Notes: generated by a model not told the origin, from the letters alone. A stretch of 64,000 nt of DNA from Flavobacteriales bacterium (GCA_020635695.1 JACJZH010000009.1:1-64000), one strand, 5' to 3'; counted from the first letter of the stretch, positions 42,174 through 51,257 are shown. Made by a program: numbers and translations.

Positions 42174-42181
42174 TAGTTTTG
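42174..42181 (+). promoter_or_regulatory. -7 element TAGTTTTG
   Basis: Exact TAnnTTTG match, ending 9 nt before the ATG at 42191 of the GH3-beta-lactamase gene. Confidence 0.6.
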
Positions 42182-42190
42182 AGGCCGTTC

Positions 42191-45100
42191 ATGAAGCGAT
42201 CGCGTAGCAGCCTGCTGGCCCTGTTGAGCATCGGTGCGCTGTCCCTTGGAGGACAGGCCCCCGACCGTTCGGGATCCTCGTCCACCCCGGAGTTCCTCGC
42301 CGCTCCCACGCCCTGGGCCGATTCGGTGTTCCGGAGCCTGGACCTGGACCAGCGCATCGCGCAGCTGCTCATGGTTGCCGCCTATAGCAACAAGGACGCC
42401 GCCCACGAGGCCGACATCGAACGGCTGGTCCGCGAACGGAACATCGGCGGCCTGATCTTCTTCCAGGGCGGTCCCGCCCGGCAGGCCCGGCTCACCGACC
42501 GCTACCAGGGTGCCGCCCGTACACCATTGCTCATCGGCATGGACCTGGAGTGGGGGCTGGCCATGCGGCTGGACAGCACGTTCCGCTACCCCAAGCAGAT
42601 GACCCTGGGAGCCCTGCGGGAGGACGACCTGATCGTGGAGATGGGACGCGACATCGCCCGGCAGATGCGGCGGCTGGGGGTGCACGTGAGCTTCAGCCCG
42701 GTGGCCGATGTGAACAACAATCCCGCGAACCCGGTGATCAATGACCGGAGCTTCGGTGAGGACCGCGAGAACGTGGCCCGCAAGTCCATCGCCTACATGC
42801 GCGGATTGCAGCAGGGCGGGGTCATCGCCACCGCGAAGCACTTCCCCGGGCATGGCGACACGGACACCGATTCGCACCAGGCCCTGCCGCTGATCGCCCA
42901 TGGCCGGGATAGGCTCGATTCCTTGGAGCTGTACCCCTTCCGGCGCATGGTGAAGGAGGGCCTCAACGCCATGATGGTGGCGCACCTGGAGGTGCCCGCC
43001 TTGGACAGCACCCCCGGTCTGCCGAGCACCCTGAGCCGCCCGGTGGTGAGCGACCTGCTGGAGCAGGAACTGGGCTTCCGCGGGCTCGTGTTCACGGATG
43101 CCCTGAACATGCGCGGCGTGGCCGATGCCGACCAGCCGGGCGAAGTGGAGCTGCGTGCCCTGAAGGCCGGCAACGACGTGCTGCTGTTCCCGATCGATCC
43201 CGAGAAGGCCATCGCCCGCATCCGGCGTGCGGTGGACGAGGGCGAACTGCAGCGCGAGGTGATCGACGGCAAGTGCCTGAAGGTGCTTCGTGCCAAGGAA
43301 TGGGCGGGCCTGGACCGGTTGGACAGCGTGGGGGTGAAGGGCATCGCCAGCGACCTCAACAGGGCGACCAGTCAGGTGTTGCGCAGAAGGCTCTACGCCG
43401 GAGCGCTCACGACCCTCCGCAACCGGGACGGCCTGCTTCCGTTGCGTGAGCTGGACTCCGTGCGCTACGCCTCCGTGGTGATCGGTGATGTACCGGGCAA
43501 CCCGTTCCAGCAGGAGCTCGCCCACTATGCGCCGGTGAAGCAACTGGCGATCGGCAAGACGCCCACCCGGGCCGAGGTGCAGGCGCTGGAGAAGGAGTTG
43601 GAAGGGGTGGACGTGCTCATCACCTCGGTGCACCAGACGAGCTACCGGGCCTCGCGCGACTTCGGCATTCCGGACGCCACCTTCGAATTGCTGCGCACCC
43701 TGCAACGCGGCCGGCGCATGGTCCACGTGCACTTCGCCAATCCCTACCGGCTGGCGAACACGGACGCGGTGCACCGACTGGACGGGCTGGTGGTGGCCTA
43801 CGAGGACGAACCCGACGCCCAGGCCATGGCTGCTCAGGCCTTGTTCGGGGCTCGTGCCACGGACGGTGTGCTTCCGGTGACCGCGAGCCTGTTCTTCAGC
43901 GGTGGCGATGGACTTCGCACGGCGGCCCTGGGCACCTTCACCTACGACCTGCCCGAGGCCGTCGGGGTGTCCGCCAGCGAATTGGCCCACATCGATACGA
44001 TCGTGCAGGAAGGTCTGGAGGCCAAGGCCTATCCCGGTTGCCAGGTGCTGGTGGCAGTGAACGGCACGGTGATCTGGGACAAGGCATACGGGCACCCCAC
44101 CTACAAGGACGACCGGCCGGTGCGTACGGACGACCTGTACGACCTGGCCTCACTGACCAAGGTGGCCGCCACCACCTTCTCCCTGATGCGGCTCGTGGAT
44201 GAAGGAAAGGTGGACCTGGACGCCGACCTGGGCACCTACCTCGATGAGTTGAACGGAAAGCACGAGCTGCATGCGCGGATGAAGCTGCGCGACATCCTGA
44301 CCCACCAGGCGGGCCTGAAGGCCTGGGTGCCCTTCTACAAGCGCTTGCTGGACAAGGGGGAATGGAGGCCGGGGATGTTCACGGACAAGGAGGATGAGGC
44401 GCACACCGTGCGCGTGGCGCAACGGGTGTACATGCGCACGGAGTACCGCGACAGCCTGTACGTGTGGTTGCTGAACACGCCGGTGGGCAGGCACGGGGAA
44501 TACGTGTACAGCGACATGGGCTACTACCTCCTGCAGCGGCTGATCGAGCGGGTGAGCGGCCTGCCGTTGAACGTGTATGTGGAGCGCACGTTCTACGGGC
44601 CCATGGGCCTGCACACGCTCACCTACATGCCCTATTGGCGGTTCCCCAAGGAGCGGATCATGCCCACGGAGTATGACGTGGAGTTCCGCAGGCAGCAGGT
44701 GTGGGGGGATGTGCATGACCCCGGCGCGGCCATGCTGGGCGGGGTGGCCGGTCACGCGGGCCTGTTCGGTGATGCACAGGACGTGGGGGCGCTCATGCAA
44801 CTCCTGTTGAACAAGGGGACCTACGGCGGCAGACGTTACCTCAGCGAGGCCGTGGTGAAGGAGTTCACCCGCTGTCAGTATTGCAAGATGGAGGATGCGG
44901 GCTCCGATGCCACGGATGCCGAGAAGGCACGCCGTGCCCAAGGCCGCAGAGCGGAACAGGGGAAGGACGAGAACCGCCGGGGGCTCGGATTCGACAAGCC
45001 CGTGCGCGACGGGGAAGGAGGCCCCACATGCGACTGCGTGAGCTACGCCAGTTTCGGGCACACCGGGTTCACCGGTACCATGATGTGGGCGGACCCTGAA

Positions 45101-45247
45101 CAGCAGGTGGTGTATGTGTTCCTGAGCAACCGGGTCTATCCCGTGGCCGCGAACCGCAAACTGCTCGAGCTCGACATCCGCACGCGGATCCAGGAAGTGA
45201 TCCACGACGCCGTGGGTGGCCGAGTGGTCGCGGACAACGCGAGCTGA
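42191..45247 (+). CDS. GH3 beta-N-acetylhexosaminidase fused to class C beta-lactamase-like domain
   Basis: The 1018-residue protein has a signal sequence and then a GH3 domain (about 40-590). NagZ-type motifs are present: VADVNNNPANPVI, KHFPGHGDTDTDSH at 216-229 and nucleophile Asp303 in FTDALNMRG. Residues about 600-1018 form a serine beta-lactamase/DD-peptidase-like domain with SLTK (Ser654, Lys657), YSD (773-775) and a C-terminal HTGFTG. The combination suggests recycling or trimming of peptidoglycan: GlcNAc removal plus peptide or ester hydrolysis. A cysteine-bearing insert (CQYCKMEDAGS to GGPTCDCVSY) lies just before HTGFTG. The first 29 codons of the longer frame are excluded because the -7 element lies there. 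Confidence 0.92.
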   Translation: MKRSRSSLLALLSIGALSLGGQAPDRSGSSSTPEFLAAPTPWADSVFRSLDLDQRIAQLLMVAAYSNKDAAHEADIERLVRERNIGGLIFFQGGPARQARLTDRYQGAARTPLLIGMDLEWGLAMRLDSTFRYPKQMTLGALREDDLIVEMGRDIARQMRRLGVHVSFSPVADVNNNPANPVINDRSFGEDRENVARKSIAYMRGLQQGGVIATAKHFPGHGDTDTDSHQALPLIAHGRDRLDSLELYPFRRMVKEGLNAMMVAHLEVPALDSTPGLPSTLSRPVVSDLLEQELGFRGLVFTDALNMRGVADADQPGEVELRALKAGNDVLLFPIDPEKAIARIRRAVDEGELQREVIDGKCLKVLRAKEWAGLDRLDSVGVKGIASDLNRATSQVLRRRLYAGALTTLRNRDGLLPLRELDSVRYASVVIGDVPGNPFQQELAHYAPVKQLAIGKTPTRAEVQALEKELEGVDVLITSVHQTSYRASRDFGIPDATFELLRTLQRGRRMVHVHFANPYRLANTDAVHRLDGLVVAYEDEPDAQAMAAQALFGARATDGVLPVTASLFFSGGDGLRTAALGTFTYDLPEAVGVSASELAHIDTIVQEGLEAKAYPGCQVLVAVNGTVIWDKAYGHPTYKDDRPVRTDDLYDLASLTKVAATTFSLMRLVDEGKVDLDADLGTYLDELNGKHELHARMKLRDILTHQAGLKAWVPFYKRLLDKGEWRPGMFTDKEDEAHTVRVAQRVYMRTEYRDSLYVWLLNTPVGRHGEYVYSDMGYYLLQRLIERVSGLPLNVYVERTFYGPMGLHTLTYMPYWRFPKERIMPTEYDVEFRRQQVWGDVHDPGAAMLGGVAGHAGLFGDAQDVGALMQLLLNKGTYGGRRYLSEAVVKEFTRCQYCKMEDAGSDATDAEKARRAQGRRAEQGKDENRRGLGFDKPVRDGEGGPTCDCVSYASFGHTGFTGTMMWADPEQQVVYVFLSNRVYPVAANRKLLELDIRTRIQEVIHDAVGGRVVADNAS

Positions 45248-45330
45248 GCGCGGCGTTCTCCCCGCCGGAACAGGTCCAGGGCATTGCCTTGGCCGGGCGA
45301 TCAGGCTACCTTGCCCGTCAACCTCCGCAC

Positions 45331-46392
45331 ATGATCAGGACCTTTACCCTCGCCCTTCTCCTGTTCCCCGTTCTGCTTTCCGCCCAGATCACGCTGGACC
45401 AGGCGGACATGCCCTCCGCAGGAGACACCATGCGCTACTGGAACGGCCTGCTCACCAGCTTCGATGCCGCCGATACCGGCCCGAACCACGTGTGGGACTT
45501 CTCCGGCCTGGGCCCGCTCACTGAAGGCGCCGACACCGCCGTCACGGTCGGGTCCACGCCCTTTCTCTATCAGTTCTTCTTCAACAACCCCTTCCTGTAC
45601 CCCGACCACGATGCCGATTACGCCGTGAAGGGACAGGAGTTCGGGTTCCAGCAGCTGCAGGTCAGCGACGTGTACGACTACTTCAAGAAGGGCTCCAGCG
45701 GCTTCCGCAACGTGGGCTTCGGGGCCAACATCAACGGGCTGCCCAGTTCCATCCGGCGGCTGCCGGTGGACTACGTGTACCGATTCCCCATGACCTACGG
45801 GGATGTGGACAGCTCCTTCAGCACCTGGGAGGTGGACGTGCCCACGATCTTCCACTTTGAGCAGGAACAGTGGCGGTACAATGAAGTGGACGGCTGGGGC
45901 GTGTTGTACCTGCCCACCGACACCTTCACCGTGCTCCGGGTGCGGTCGGTGCTGCAGCGCACGGACAGCATCTACATCGACCAGTTCGGCATCGGTTTCG
46001 CCATTCCGGAGCCGCAGACCGTGGAGTACAAGTGGCTGGCGGTCGGGGAAGGGTATCCCGTGCTTCAGGTGAACACCCTGGCCGGGCTGCCCGTGCTCAC
46101 CCGCTTCCGCTACGATATGGAGAACATCCCGACCTCCCTGCCCGAAGCAGCCGTCGGAGACCTCGACCCGTTCCCGAACCCCGCTTCGGACATCGTGCAC
46201 GTGCGCATGCCTGAGGGTGTGAGCGGCGATCTGGTCCTCACCGATGCCGCTGGCCGGGAAGTACGGCGAGTCCCTCACATCCGTGCCAAGGCCGTGGTGG
46301 CGGTGGACCTCGGCGGCCTGCCTGGCGGGGTCTACGACCTGCGCATCGACGGCAACGGTGGCCGCTGGAACGGCCGGCTGGTGGTGGAGTAG
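45331..46392 (+). CDS. secreted protein with T9SS type A sorting domain
   Basis: The 353-residue protein has a signal peptide (MIRTFTLALLLFPVLLSA). A beta-rich body follows with the early motif TLDQADMPSAGDTMRYWN and later GLGPLTEGADTAVTVG, common in Bacteroidota T9SS cargo. A C-terminal sorting domain ends the protein (DPFPNPASDIVHV, LTDAAGREVRRV, LGGLPGGVYDLRI). No enzymatic motif was found. It should be exported by the type IX system. A weak TACCTTGC lies at 45307-45314 upstream. It converges on the zincin-like gene 4 bp away. Confidence 0.85.
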   Translation: MIRTFTLALLLFPVLLSAQITLDQADMPSAGDTMRYWNGLLTSFDAADTGPNHVWDFSGLGPLTEGADTAVTVGSTPFLYQFFFNNPFLYPDHDADYAVKGQEFGFQQLQVSDVYDYFKKGSSGFRNVGFGANINGLPSSIRRLPVDYVYRFPMTYGDVDSSFSTWEVDVPTIFHFEQEQWRYNEVDGWGVLYLPTDTFTVLRVRSVLQRTDSIYIDQFGIGFAIPEPQTVEYKWLAVGEGYPVLQVNTLAGLPVLTRFRYDMENIPTSLPEAAVGDLDPFPNPASDIVHVRMPEGVSGDLVLTDAAGREVRRVPHIRAKAVVAVDLGGLPGGVYDLRIDGNGGRWNGRLVVE

Positions 46393-46396
46393 GGGC

Positions 46397-47029
46397 TTAC
46401 CGGGCCATGGCCAGCTCCCGGTCGTAGCGGGTCTGCAGCTGTCCGATCAACGGTGTGGACTGCCGGAGCCAGCCAAGTACCGCGTCCCTGTCACCGGCCT
46501 GCACGGCCTTCACCAGCAGCAGGCCTTTCCGACGGTCCTGAACAAGCAGTTCCCGCAGCACCCAACGGCCCCGGTCGGCCTCCCGTTCCAGTGGGGCGCC
46601 ATCATGCACCGGCCACCGGCCCAGCAACGCCCGTGAGCCGTACTGCCCGGCAAAGGCCAGCAGGTAGCGCAGGCGCCCCAGGGCGTGGTGTCCGAAGCGC
46701 TCGGCCTGGGGCAGGTGGCCCACCTCGTGCGCCAGGTGCATCAGCCAGCGCAGGGTGCTGCGGCGGGAACGGTCCCCGAAGCTGCTGCGGCCGTAGCCGG
46801 AGGCCGCGTACCAATTCGGTGTGAAACGGATGGTGCGGCCCACCACGAAGGCCCCGCCTCCCCGCCTGCGCCGGTACCAGGGGAACCAGAGCACCTCACC
46901 GCCGGTCCGCTTCACCCGGGCCCGTAAGAGCAGGTCCCGGTCCACGGCCGCCAGGGCCGCCAGCAGGTCCACGGCCATCGGGGTCAGGCGTCCGTCGTCG
47001 GTCAGCAGGGGTGTGGGCGAGGGCCTCAC
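46397..47029 (-). CDS. putative zincin-like protein (HEVGH motif)
   Basis: The 210-residue cytosolic-looking protein has a zinc-protease motif HEVGH (His101, Glu102, His105) on a predicted helix (WLMHLAHEVGHLPQAERFG). A downstream EREAD (148-152) could give a third ligand. The spacing resembles DUF4157-type zincins, but I cannot name the family. There is no signal peptide. Its GTG start (47029) overlaps the M23 stop by 4 nt (GTGA), so it is likely translated after the M23 gene by coupling. Catalytic activity is unproven. Confidence 0.6.
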   Translation of the reverse strand: MRPSPTPLLTDDGRLTPMAVDLLAALAAVDRDLLLRARVKRTGGEVLWFPWYRRRRGGGAFVVGRTIRFTPNWYAASGYGRSSFGDRSRRSTLRWLMHLAHEVGHLPQAERFGHHALGRLRYLLAFAGQYGSRALLGRWPVHDGAPLEREADRGRWVLRELLVQDRRKGLLLVKAVQAGDRDAVLGWLRQSTPLIGQLQTRYDRELAMAR

Positions 47030-48765
47030 CGCACGAATTTCCGGGCGAACACGCTGCGGTTGCCGCGTTCATCGAAGACCTCCAGCAGGAACTCGTGCTC
47101 GCCGGGGGTGTCGGTGTGTGTGTCGAAGGTGTGGGTCAGCAGCGCCCGCTTGGGGTCGTAGTCCAGCAGGATCCACTGCCCGTCCAGCTCGGCCTTCCAG
47201 TGGTCCACGCCGCTCAGGTCGTCGGTCACCTTCACGCTGAAGCCCGAACGCCCGGCCATCCGGTAGACCAGGTCCACCGGCAGCACGGTGGGGGCGGTGG
47301 TGTCGGCCTTCACGCTGAAGCCCCCGAAGCTGCGCACGCTGGCGGTGACGCGCCCGTTGGCGTACTTCCCGCCCTCGGCGCTCACCCCGCCCTTGCGGTC
47401 CAGGCGCACCAGCACCAGCTTGTCCGCGGCGCCGGGGGGCACGCTGTCCACCGCCACGCTCACCTCGCAGTTCCTGTTCAGGGGGGTCAGTTCGTCCAGC
47501 AGCACATGCACGGGTGCCAGCATGCCCCGGCCGGCCGGGCGTTTGGCGTAGCGCAGGGGCACCACCTCGTACACGGCCCGCTCCGGCAGGCTGAAGCGGA
47601 AGCCCGGCTGCTCCACGGTGAAGGAGCGGTCCCAGGGGATGCTGCTGGCCGGGGTCTCCGGTCCGGACCAGGCCGCGGCCTCGGCCCGGGTGGCGCCCTT
47701 CAGGTCGAAGGTCAGGGTGCTGGTGTTGCCGCTGGGGTCGCTCACCTCGAAGCGCACGCGGTGGGTGCGGCCCGGCACCGGGGTGAACCGTCCCTGGGCG
47801 GGCTCGTCGCCGTACAGCTTCAGGTCGTTGCCCGGCAGGCGGTAGCAGCGGTGGTACTCCATGTCGTTCTCGCGGAACAGGGCGTAGTCCATGTGCGCGT
47901 TGCACTGCCGCTGCCGGTCCCAGTCCACATGGTCCAGGTGGCTGCTGAAGAGGGGCACGCTGTCCACCCAGACCCGGATGCGGCGCACCCCGCATTCGTT
48001 GCTGCTGCCGTCGTAGAAGTCCTGGGTATGCAGGGCGAAGCCGATGGGTCCATAAGCCTCGGGCGTGTTCCCGGGACGCAGCCCGTAGCGCCCGTCGCCG
48101 CCCTGGGTGGCGAAGCCCACGGCCCGGCCGGGGTAGGGCGCGGTGCGGGTGCTGTCGTTCAGTGGGTAGATGCGCACCCCGCGGATGGTGGGGGCCTTGT
48201 GGTCGGGCACCTGCATGCCCAGGCTCTCCGGGTCCAGCGCGGCCTGGTCGCTGTTGCGCCGCAGCTCGAAGTGCAGGTGGGGACCGCCCGAGCCCCCCGA
48301 GTTCCCGCTCAGGGCGATCAATTCCCCGCGCTTCACGGGCAGGCGTCCCCGGTCGGGGTACTGGTCCAGGTCGAAGCTCCTGGCCTTGTACTGGGCGTCC
48401 AGGGTGTAGCTGGCGATGTCGCCCTCGAACTGCGACAGGTGCCCGTACACCGAGGTGTAGCCGTTGCCGTGGTCGACGTACAGGGCCTTGCCATAGCCCC
48501 AGGGGCTCACCTTGATCCGGCTCACCCAGCCGTCGGCCACCGCCCGCACCGCCAGCCCTTCGCGCCCCTGGGTCTTGATGTCCAGCCCGCTGTGGAAGTG
48601 GTTGTTCCGGGGCTCCATGAAGTTGCCCGAAAGCACCAGGGGAATGTCCAGCGGGGGACGGAAGTCCGGCACGGAGGACTGCCCGGAGCGCGGTCCGTTG
48701 GAGTGCGATGAAATGCTGAATATCAGCAGGATGGATGCTGATAGTTGGAGTTTGTTCGAGGTCAT
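47026..48765 (-). CDS. M23 family metallopeptidase
   Basis: The 579-residue secreted protein has an M23 (LytM) domain at about 50-170. It shows HFHSGLDIK (Zn ligands His58, Asp62), DHGNGYTSVYGHL and the GPHLHFEL motif with the third ligand His165. A long beta-rich region follows (about 190-579), including a bacterial Ig-like segment (VRFEVSDPSGNTSTLTFDL) and a final DERGNRSVFARKFVR. It would cut peptidoglycan cross-bridges or act as a non-catalytic activator. ATG 48765 precedes the signal-like stretch LQLSASILLIFSIS. It is coupled to the HEVGH gene downstream. Confidence 0.9.
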   Translation of the reverse strand: MTSNKLQLSASILLIFSISSHSNGPRSGQSSVPDFRPPLDIPLVLSGNFMEPRNNHFHSGLDIKTQGREGLAVRAVADGWVSRIKVSPWGYGKALYVDHGNGYTSVYGHLSQFEGDIASYTLDAQYKARSFDLDQYPDRGRLPVKRGELIALSGNSGGSGGPHLHFELRRNSDQAALDPESLGMQVPDHKAPTIRGVRIYPLNDSTRTAPYPGRAVGFATQGGDGRYGLRPGNTPEAYGPIGFALHTQDFYDGSSNECGVRRIRVWVDSVPLFSSHLDHVDWDRQRQCNAHMDYALFRENDMEYHRCYRLPGNDLKLYGDEPAQGRFTPVPGRTHRVRFEVSDPSGNTSTLTFDLKGATRAEAAAWSGPETPASSIPWDRSFTVEQPGFRFSLPERAVYEVVPLRYAKRPAGRGMLAPVHVLLDELTPLNRNCEVSVAVDSVPPGAADKLVLVRLDRKGGVSAEGGKYANGRVTASVRSFGGFSVKADTTAPTVLPVDLVYRMAGRSGFSVKVTDDLSGVDHWKAELDGQWILLDYDPKRALLTHTFDTHTDTPGEHEFLLEVFDERGNRSVFARKFVR

Positions 48766-48900
48766 GCGCTGGCGCCGGTCGGTCCTTCCTGAGAGGGCAT
48801 GCAAGCTAGATGCCGGGTCGGGGCCATCGGGGTGCGTGAGGGGCTTCACATCCACAACGCGGCGTTCATCTTTTCCGGTGCCCGGAAGGCCGGCCGGGGT

Positions 48901-48908
48901 TATCTTTG
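48901..48908 (+). promoter_or_regulatory. -7 element TATCTTTG
   Basis: Exact TAnnTTTG match, 10 nt before the ATG of an 8-codon ORF and 33 nt before the ZapB-like gene start at 48942. It probably drives zapB-like, zapA and perhaps rny. Confidence 0.6.
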
Positions 48909-48918
48909 GCATCGGACC

Positions 48919-48945
48919 ATGAACGAACTCCCGTCCGGACGATGA
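48919..48945 (+). other. possible 8-codon leader ORF (MNELPSGR)
   Basis: ATG 48919 starts a nine-codon frame ending in TGA at 48943-48945, which overlaps the ATG of the ZapB-like gene (48942) as ATGA. It lies directly after a good -7 element. It may be a translated leader that feeds ribosomes to the next start, or a coincidence. Confidence 0.4.
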
Positions 48946-49229
48946 GCGACCTGGCAGCCCGGCTGCGCGCCATCCACGAACGGGTGGAGCGCTTGGTGAA
49001 GGAGCGGGACGACCTTCGGGGGAAGGTCACCAGCCTCCAGACCGCAGCGCGCGAACACCAGCACGAGGCGGGTGTGCTCCAGGCACGCATCACCGAGCTG
49101 GAACGGGAGAACGAGGTCCTCCGGACGTCGGCCGTCACGCAGCGTGGCGATCGGCAACGGGAAGCGAAGCAACAGATCGATGAACTGGTGAACGAGATCG
49201 ACCGCTGCCTGGCCCTCCTCAACGGCTGA
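48942..49229 (+). CDS. ZapB-like coiled-coil protein
   Basis: The 95-residue protein is almost entirely a coiled coil (LAARLRAIHERVERLVKERDD, then LQARITELERENEVLRTSA), ending in an amphipathic EIDRCLALLNG helix. This size and pattern, right before zapA, fits a ZapB-like division-site protein, although ZapB sequence is too simple to prove identity. It is 19 bp upstream of zapA. A leader ORF overlaps its start. Confidence 0.7.
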   Translation: MSDLAARLRAIHERVERLVKERDDLRGKVTSLQTAAREHQHEAGVLQARITELERENEVLRTSAVTQRGDRQREAKQQIDELVNEIDRCLALLNG

Positions 49230-49248
49230 AACAGCGGCACCCTTGCTC

Positions 49249-49530
49249 ATGGAAGAACGATCGATCAGGGTCGAAATAGCCGGAAGGGCATACCCCCTCA
49301 CCATCGGTGGCGAGGAGGAGGCCCACATCCGACAAGTGGTCACGGAGATCAACGACAGCGTCACACGCCTCAAGGAGCACTATCCGCTCACCGACAGGCA
49401 GGACCTGCTGGCCATGGCCGCCCTCGAGGTGGCCACCCGCGCCTTGAACAGCGCGGGGGGCGAAGCCCGGGAACAGGCGTTGGTCGAACTGGGCAGGCTC
49501 GAAGGGCTGCTCACCAGTGCCACCGGCTAG
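49249..49530 (+). CDS. zapA: cell division protein ZapA
   Basis: The 93-residue protein stabilises FtsZ filaments at the Z-ring. The ZapA pattern is present: a short N-terminal beta part (RSIRVEIAGRAYPLTIGGEEE) and then a long helix (IRQVVTEINDSVTRLKEHY, DLLAMAALEVATRALNS). ATG 49249 was chosen over a TTG at 49243. The 63-bp gap to rny has no gene or room for a 6S RNA; it contains two small hairpins (49554-49573 and 49575-49590) of doubtful meaning. Confidence 0.9.
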   Translation: MEERSIRVEIAGRAYPLTIGGEEEAHIRQVVTEINDSVTRLKEHYPLTDRQDLLAMAALEVATRALNSAGGEAREQALVELGRLEGLLTSATG

Positions 49531-49593
49531 ACCCGCTGCCGCGCTTCCCCGACACCCCGGAGGTCTCCGTGGTCCGCTTAAACACAAGCGAAC

Positions 49594-51141
49594 ATGGATA
49601 TCGACATCGTGTCATTGTTGATCGGGGCCCTGGTGGGCCTCGTGGCCGGCGGGGCCGTGGTCTTCGCCGTGCTCAACGGCCTGCTCAAGAAGCGCCGGGA
49701 AGAGGTGCTCAAGGAGGCCGAGGCCGAAGGGGAGGCCATCAAGAAGGAGAAGATCGTACAGGCCAAGGAGAAGTTCCTCCAGCTCAAGGACCAGCACGAG
49801 AACGAGGTGCGCAACCGCGAGCGGAAGATCCAGCAGCTGCATGACAAGGCCAAGCAGCGCGAGAAGCAGCTCGGCGACCAGCAGAAGAGCCTGTCCCACA
49901 AGGAGAAGGACATGGACGGCCTGAAGGCCGACCTGCAGCAGAAGATGGAGGGCCTGGACCGCCGCCGCGAGGAGGTGGAGAAGATGCACCAGAAGCAGGT
50001 GGACCTCTTGGAGAAGGTGAGCGGCATGAACGCCGACGACGCCCGCAAGCACCTGGTGGAGAGCCTGAAGGACGAGGCCCGCACCGCCGCCATGGCCCAC
50101 ATCAAGGAGGTGCAGGAGGAGGCCAAGCTCACCGCCAACAAGGAGGCCAAGCGCATCGTGGTGCAGACCATCCAGCGCGTGGCCACCGAGCACGCCATCG
50201 AGAACTCGGTCAGCGTGTTCAACATCGACAACGACGACATCAAGGGCCGCATCATCGGGCGCGAGGGCCGCAACATCCGCACCCTGGAGGAGGCCACCGG
50301 CGTCGAGATCATCGTGGACGATACCCCCGGCGCCATCATCCTCAGCTGCTTCGACCCCGTGCGGCGCGAGATCGCCCGCCTGTCCATGCACCAGCTGGTG
50401 AAGGACGGCCGCATCCACCCGGCCCGCATCGAGGAGATCGTGGGCAAGACCCGCAAGCACCTGGAGGAGGAGATCATGGAGGTGGGCAAGCGCACCTGCA
50501 TCGACCTGGGCATCCACGGCCTGCACGGCGAGCTCATCCGCATGGTGGGCCGCATGAAGTACCGCAGCTCCTACGGGCAGAACCTGCTGCAGCACAGCCG
50601 CGAGGTGGCCAACCTCAGCGCCATCATGGCCAGCGAACTGGGCCTGAACCCCAAGGCCGCCAAGCGCGCCGGCCTGCTGCACGACATCGGCAAGGTGCCC
50701 GACGAGGAGCCCGAACTGCCGCACGCCATCCTGGGCATGAAGCTGGCCGAGAAGTACGGCGAGAAGCCCGACATCTGCAACGCCATCGGCGCGCACCACG
50801 ACGAGATCGAGATGACCACCCTGCTCAGCCCCATCGTGCAGGCCTGCGACGCCATCAGCGGCGCACGCCCCGGCGCCCGGCGCGAAGCGGTGGAGGCCTA
50901 CATCCAGCGCCTCAAGGACCTGGAAAGCCTGGCCATGAGCTACGACGGCGTCACCAAGGCCTTCGCCATCCAGGCCGGCCGCGAGCTGCGCGTCATGGTC
51001 GAGAGCGAGAAGGTGAGCGACCAGACCGCCGACGAACTGAGCCTGCAGATCGCCCACCAGATCGAGAACGAGATGACCTACCCCGGCCAGGTGAAGATCA
51101 CCGTGATCCGCGAACGGCGCGCGGTGGCCGTGGCGAAATAG
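49594..51141 (+). CDS. rny: ribonuclease Y
   Basis: The 515-residue endoribonuclease initiates mRNA turnover from the membrane. Order: one N-terminal span (LLIGALVGLVAGGAVVFAVL), a long Lys/Glu-rich coiled coil (35-200), a KH domain (GRIIGREGRNIRTLEEATG) and an HD domain with catalytic LLHDIGKVPDEE and GAHHDEIE. A C-terminal RNase Y domain ends QVKITVIRERRAVAVAK. The length is typical. Codon use is strongly biased to GC-ending codons, consistent with high expression. It is followed by the hairpin-rich gap. Confidence 0.97.
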   Translation: MDIDIVSLLIGALVGLVAGGAVVFAVLNGLLKKRREEVLKEAEAEGEAIKKEKIVQAKEKFLQLKDQHENEVRNRERKIQQLHDKAKQREKQLGDQQKSLSHKEKDMDGLKADLQQKMEGLDRRREEVEKMHQKQVDLLEKVSGMNADDARKHLVESLKDEARTAAMAHIKEVQEEAKLTANKEAKRIVVQTIQRVATEHAIENSVSVFNIDNDDIKGRIIGREGRNIRTLEEATGVEIIVDDTPGAIILSCFDPVRREIARLSMHQLVKDGRIHPARIEEIVGKTRKHLEEEIMEVGKRTCIDLGIHGLHGELIRMVGRMKYRSSYGQNLLQHSREVANLSAIMASELGLNPKAAKRAGLLHDIGKVPDEEPELPHAILGMKLAEKYGEKPDICNAIGAHHDEIEMTTLLSPIVQACDAISGARPGARREAVEAYIQRLKDLESLAMSYDGVTKAFAIQAGRELRVMVESEKVSDQTADELSLQIAHQIENEMTYPGQVKITVIRERRAVAVAK

Positions 51142-51161
51142 GGGTCGGTCACGACTGACCC
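51142..51161 (+). other. stem-loop directly after rny stop
   Basis: GGGTCGGT (51142-51149) pairs with ACTGACCC (51154-51161) around a CACG loop: eight pairs including one G-T. It begins immediately after the rny TAG. It may be part of a composite 3' structure. Confidence 0.5.
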
Positions 51162-51201
51162 GAAAGGCAACGGTCACGACCGCTCAACTGAAGCACAGCA
51201 G

Positions 51202-51231
51202 GAAGCCCCGCCGAGAGGTGGGGCTTCTTCG
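51202..51231 (+). terminator. hairpin terminator of the rny transcript
   Basis: GAAGCCCCGCC (51202-51212) pairs with GGTGGGGCTTC (51217-51227) around a GAGA loop, 11 pairs with one G-T, followed by TTCGTTC. A wider 8-bp helix, CGGTCACG (51171-51178) with CGTGACCG (51240-51247), encloses it. Confidence 0.75.
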
Positions 51232-51257
51232 TTCGCGCCCGTGACCGTTCTCCGAGC

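Noticed and set aside
41927..44095. 722-codon minus-strand frame antisense to the GH3 gene
   Set aside because: It runs through the promoter and the start of the GH3 gene and shows no domain.
49531..49593. 6S RNA between zapA and rny
   Set aside because: The gap is only 63 nt, far too short for 6S RNA, and has no matching fold.
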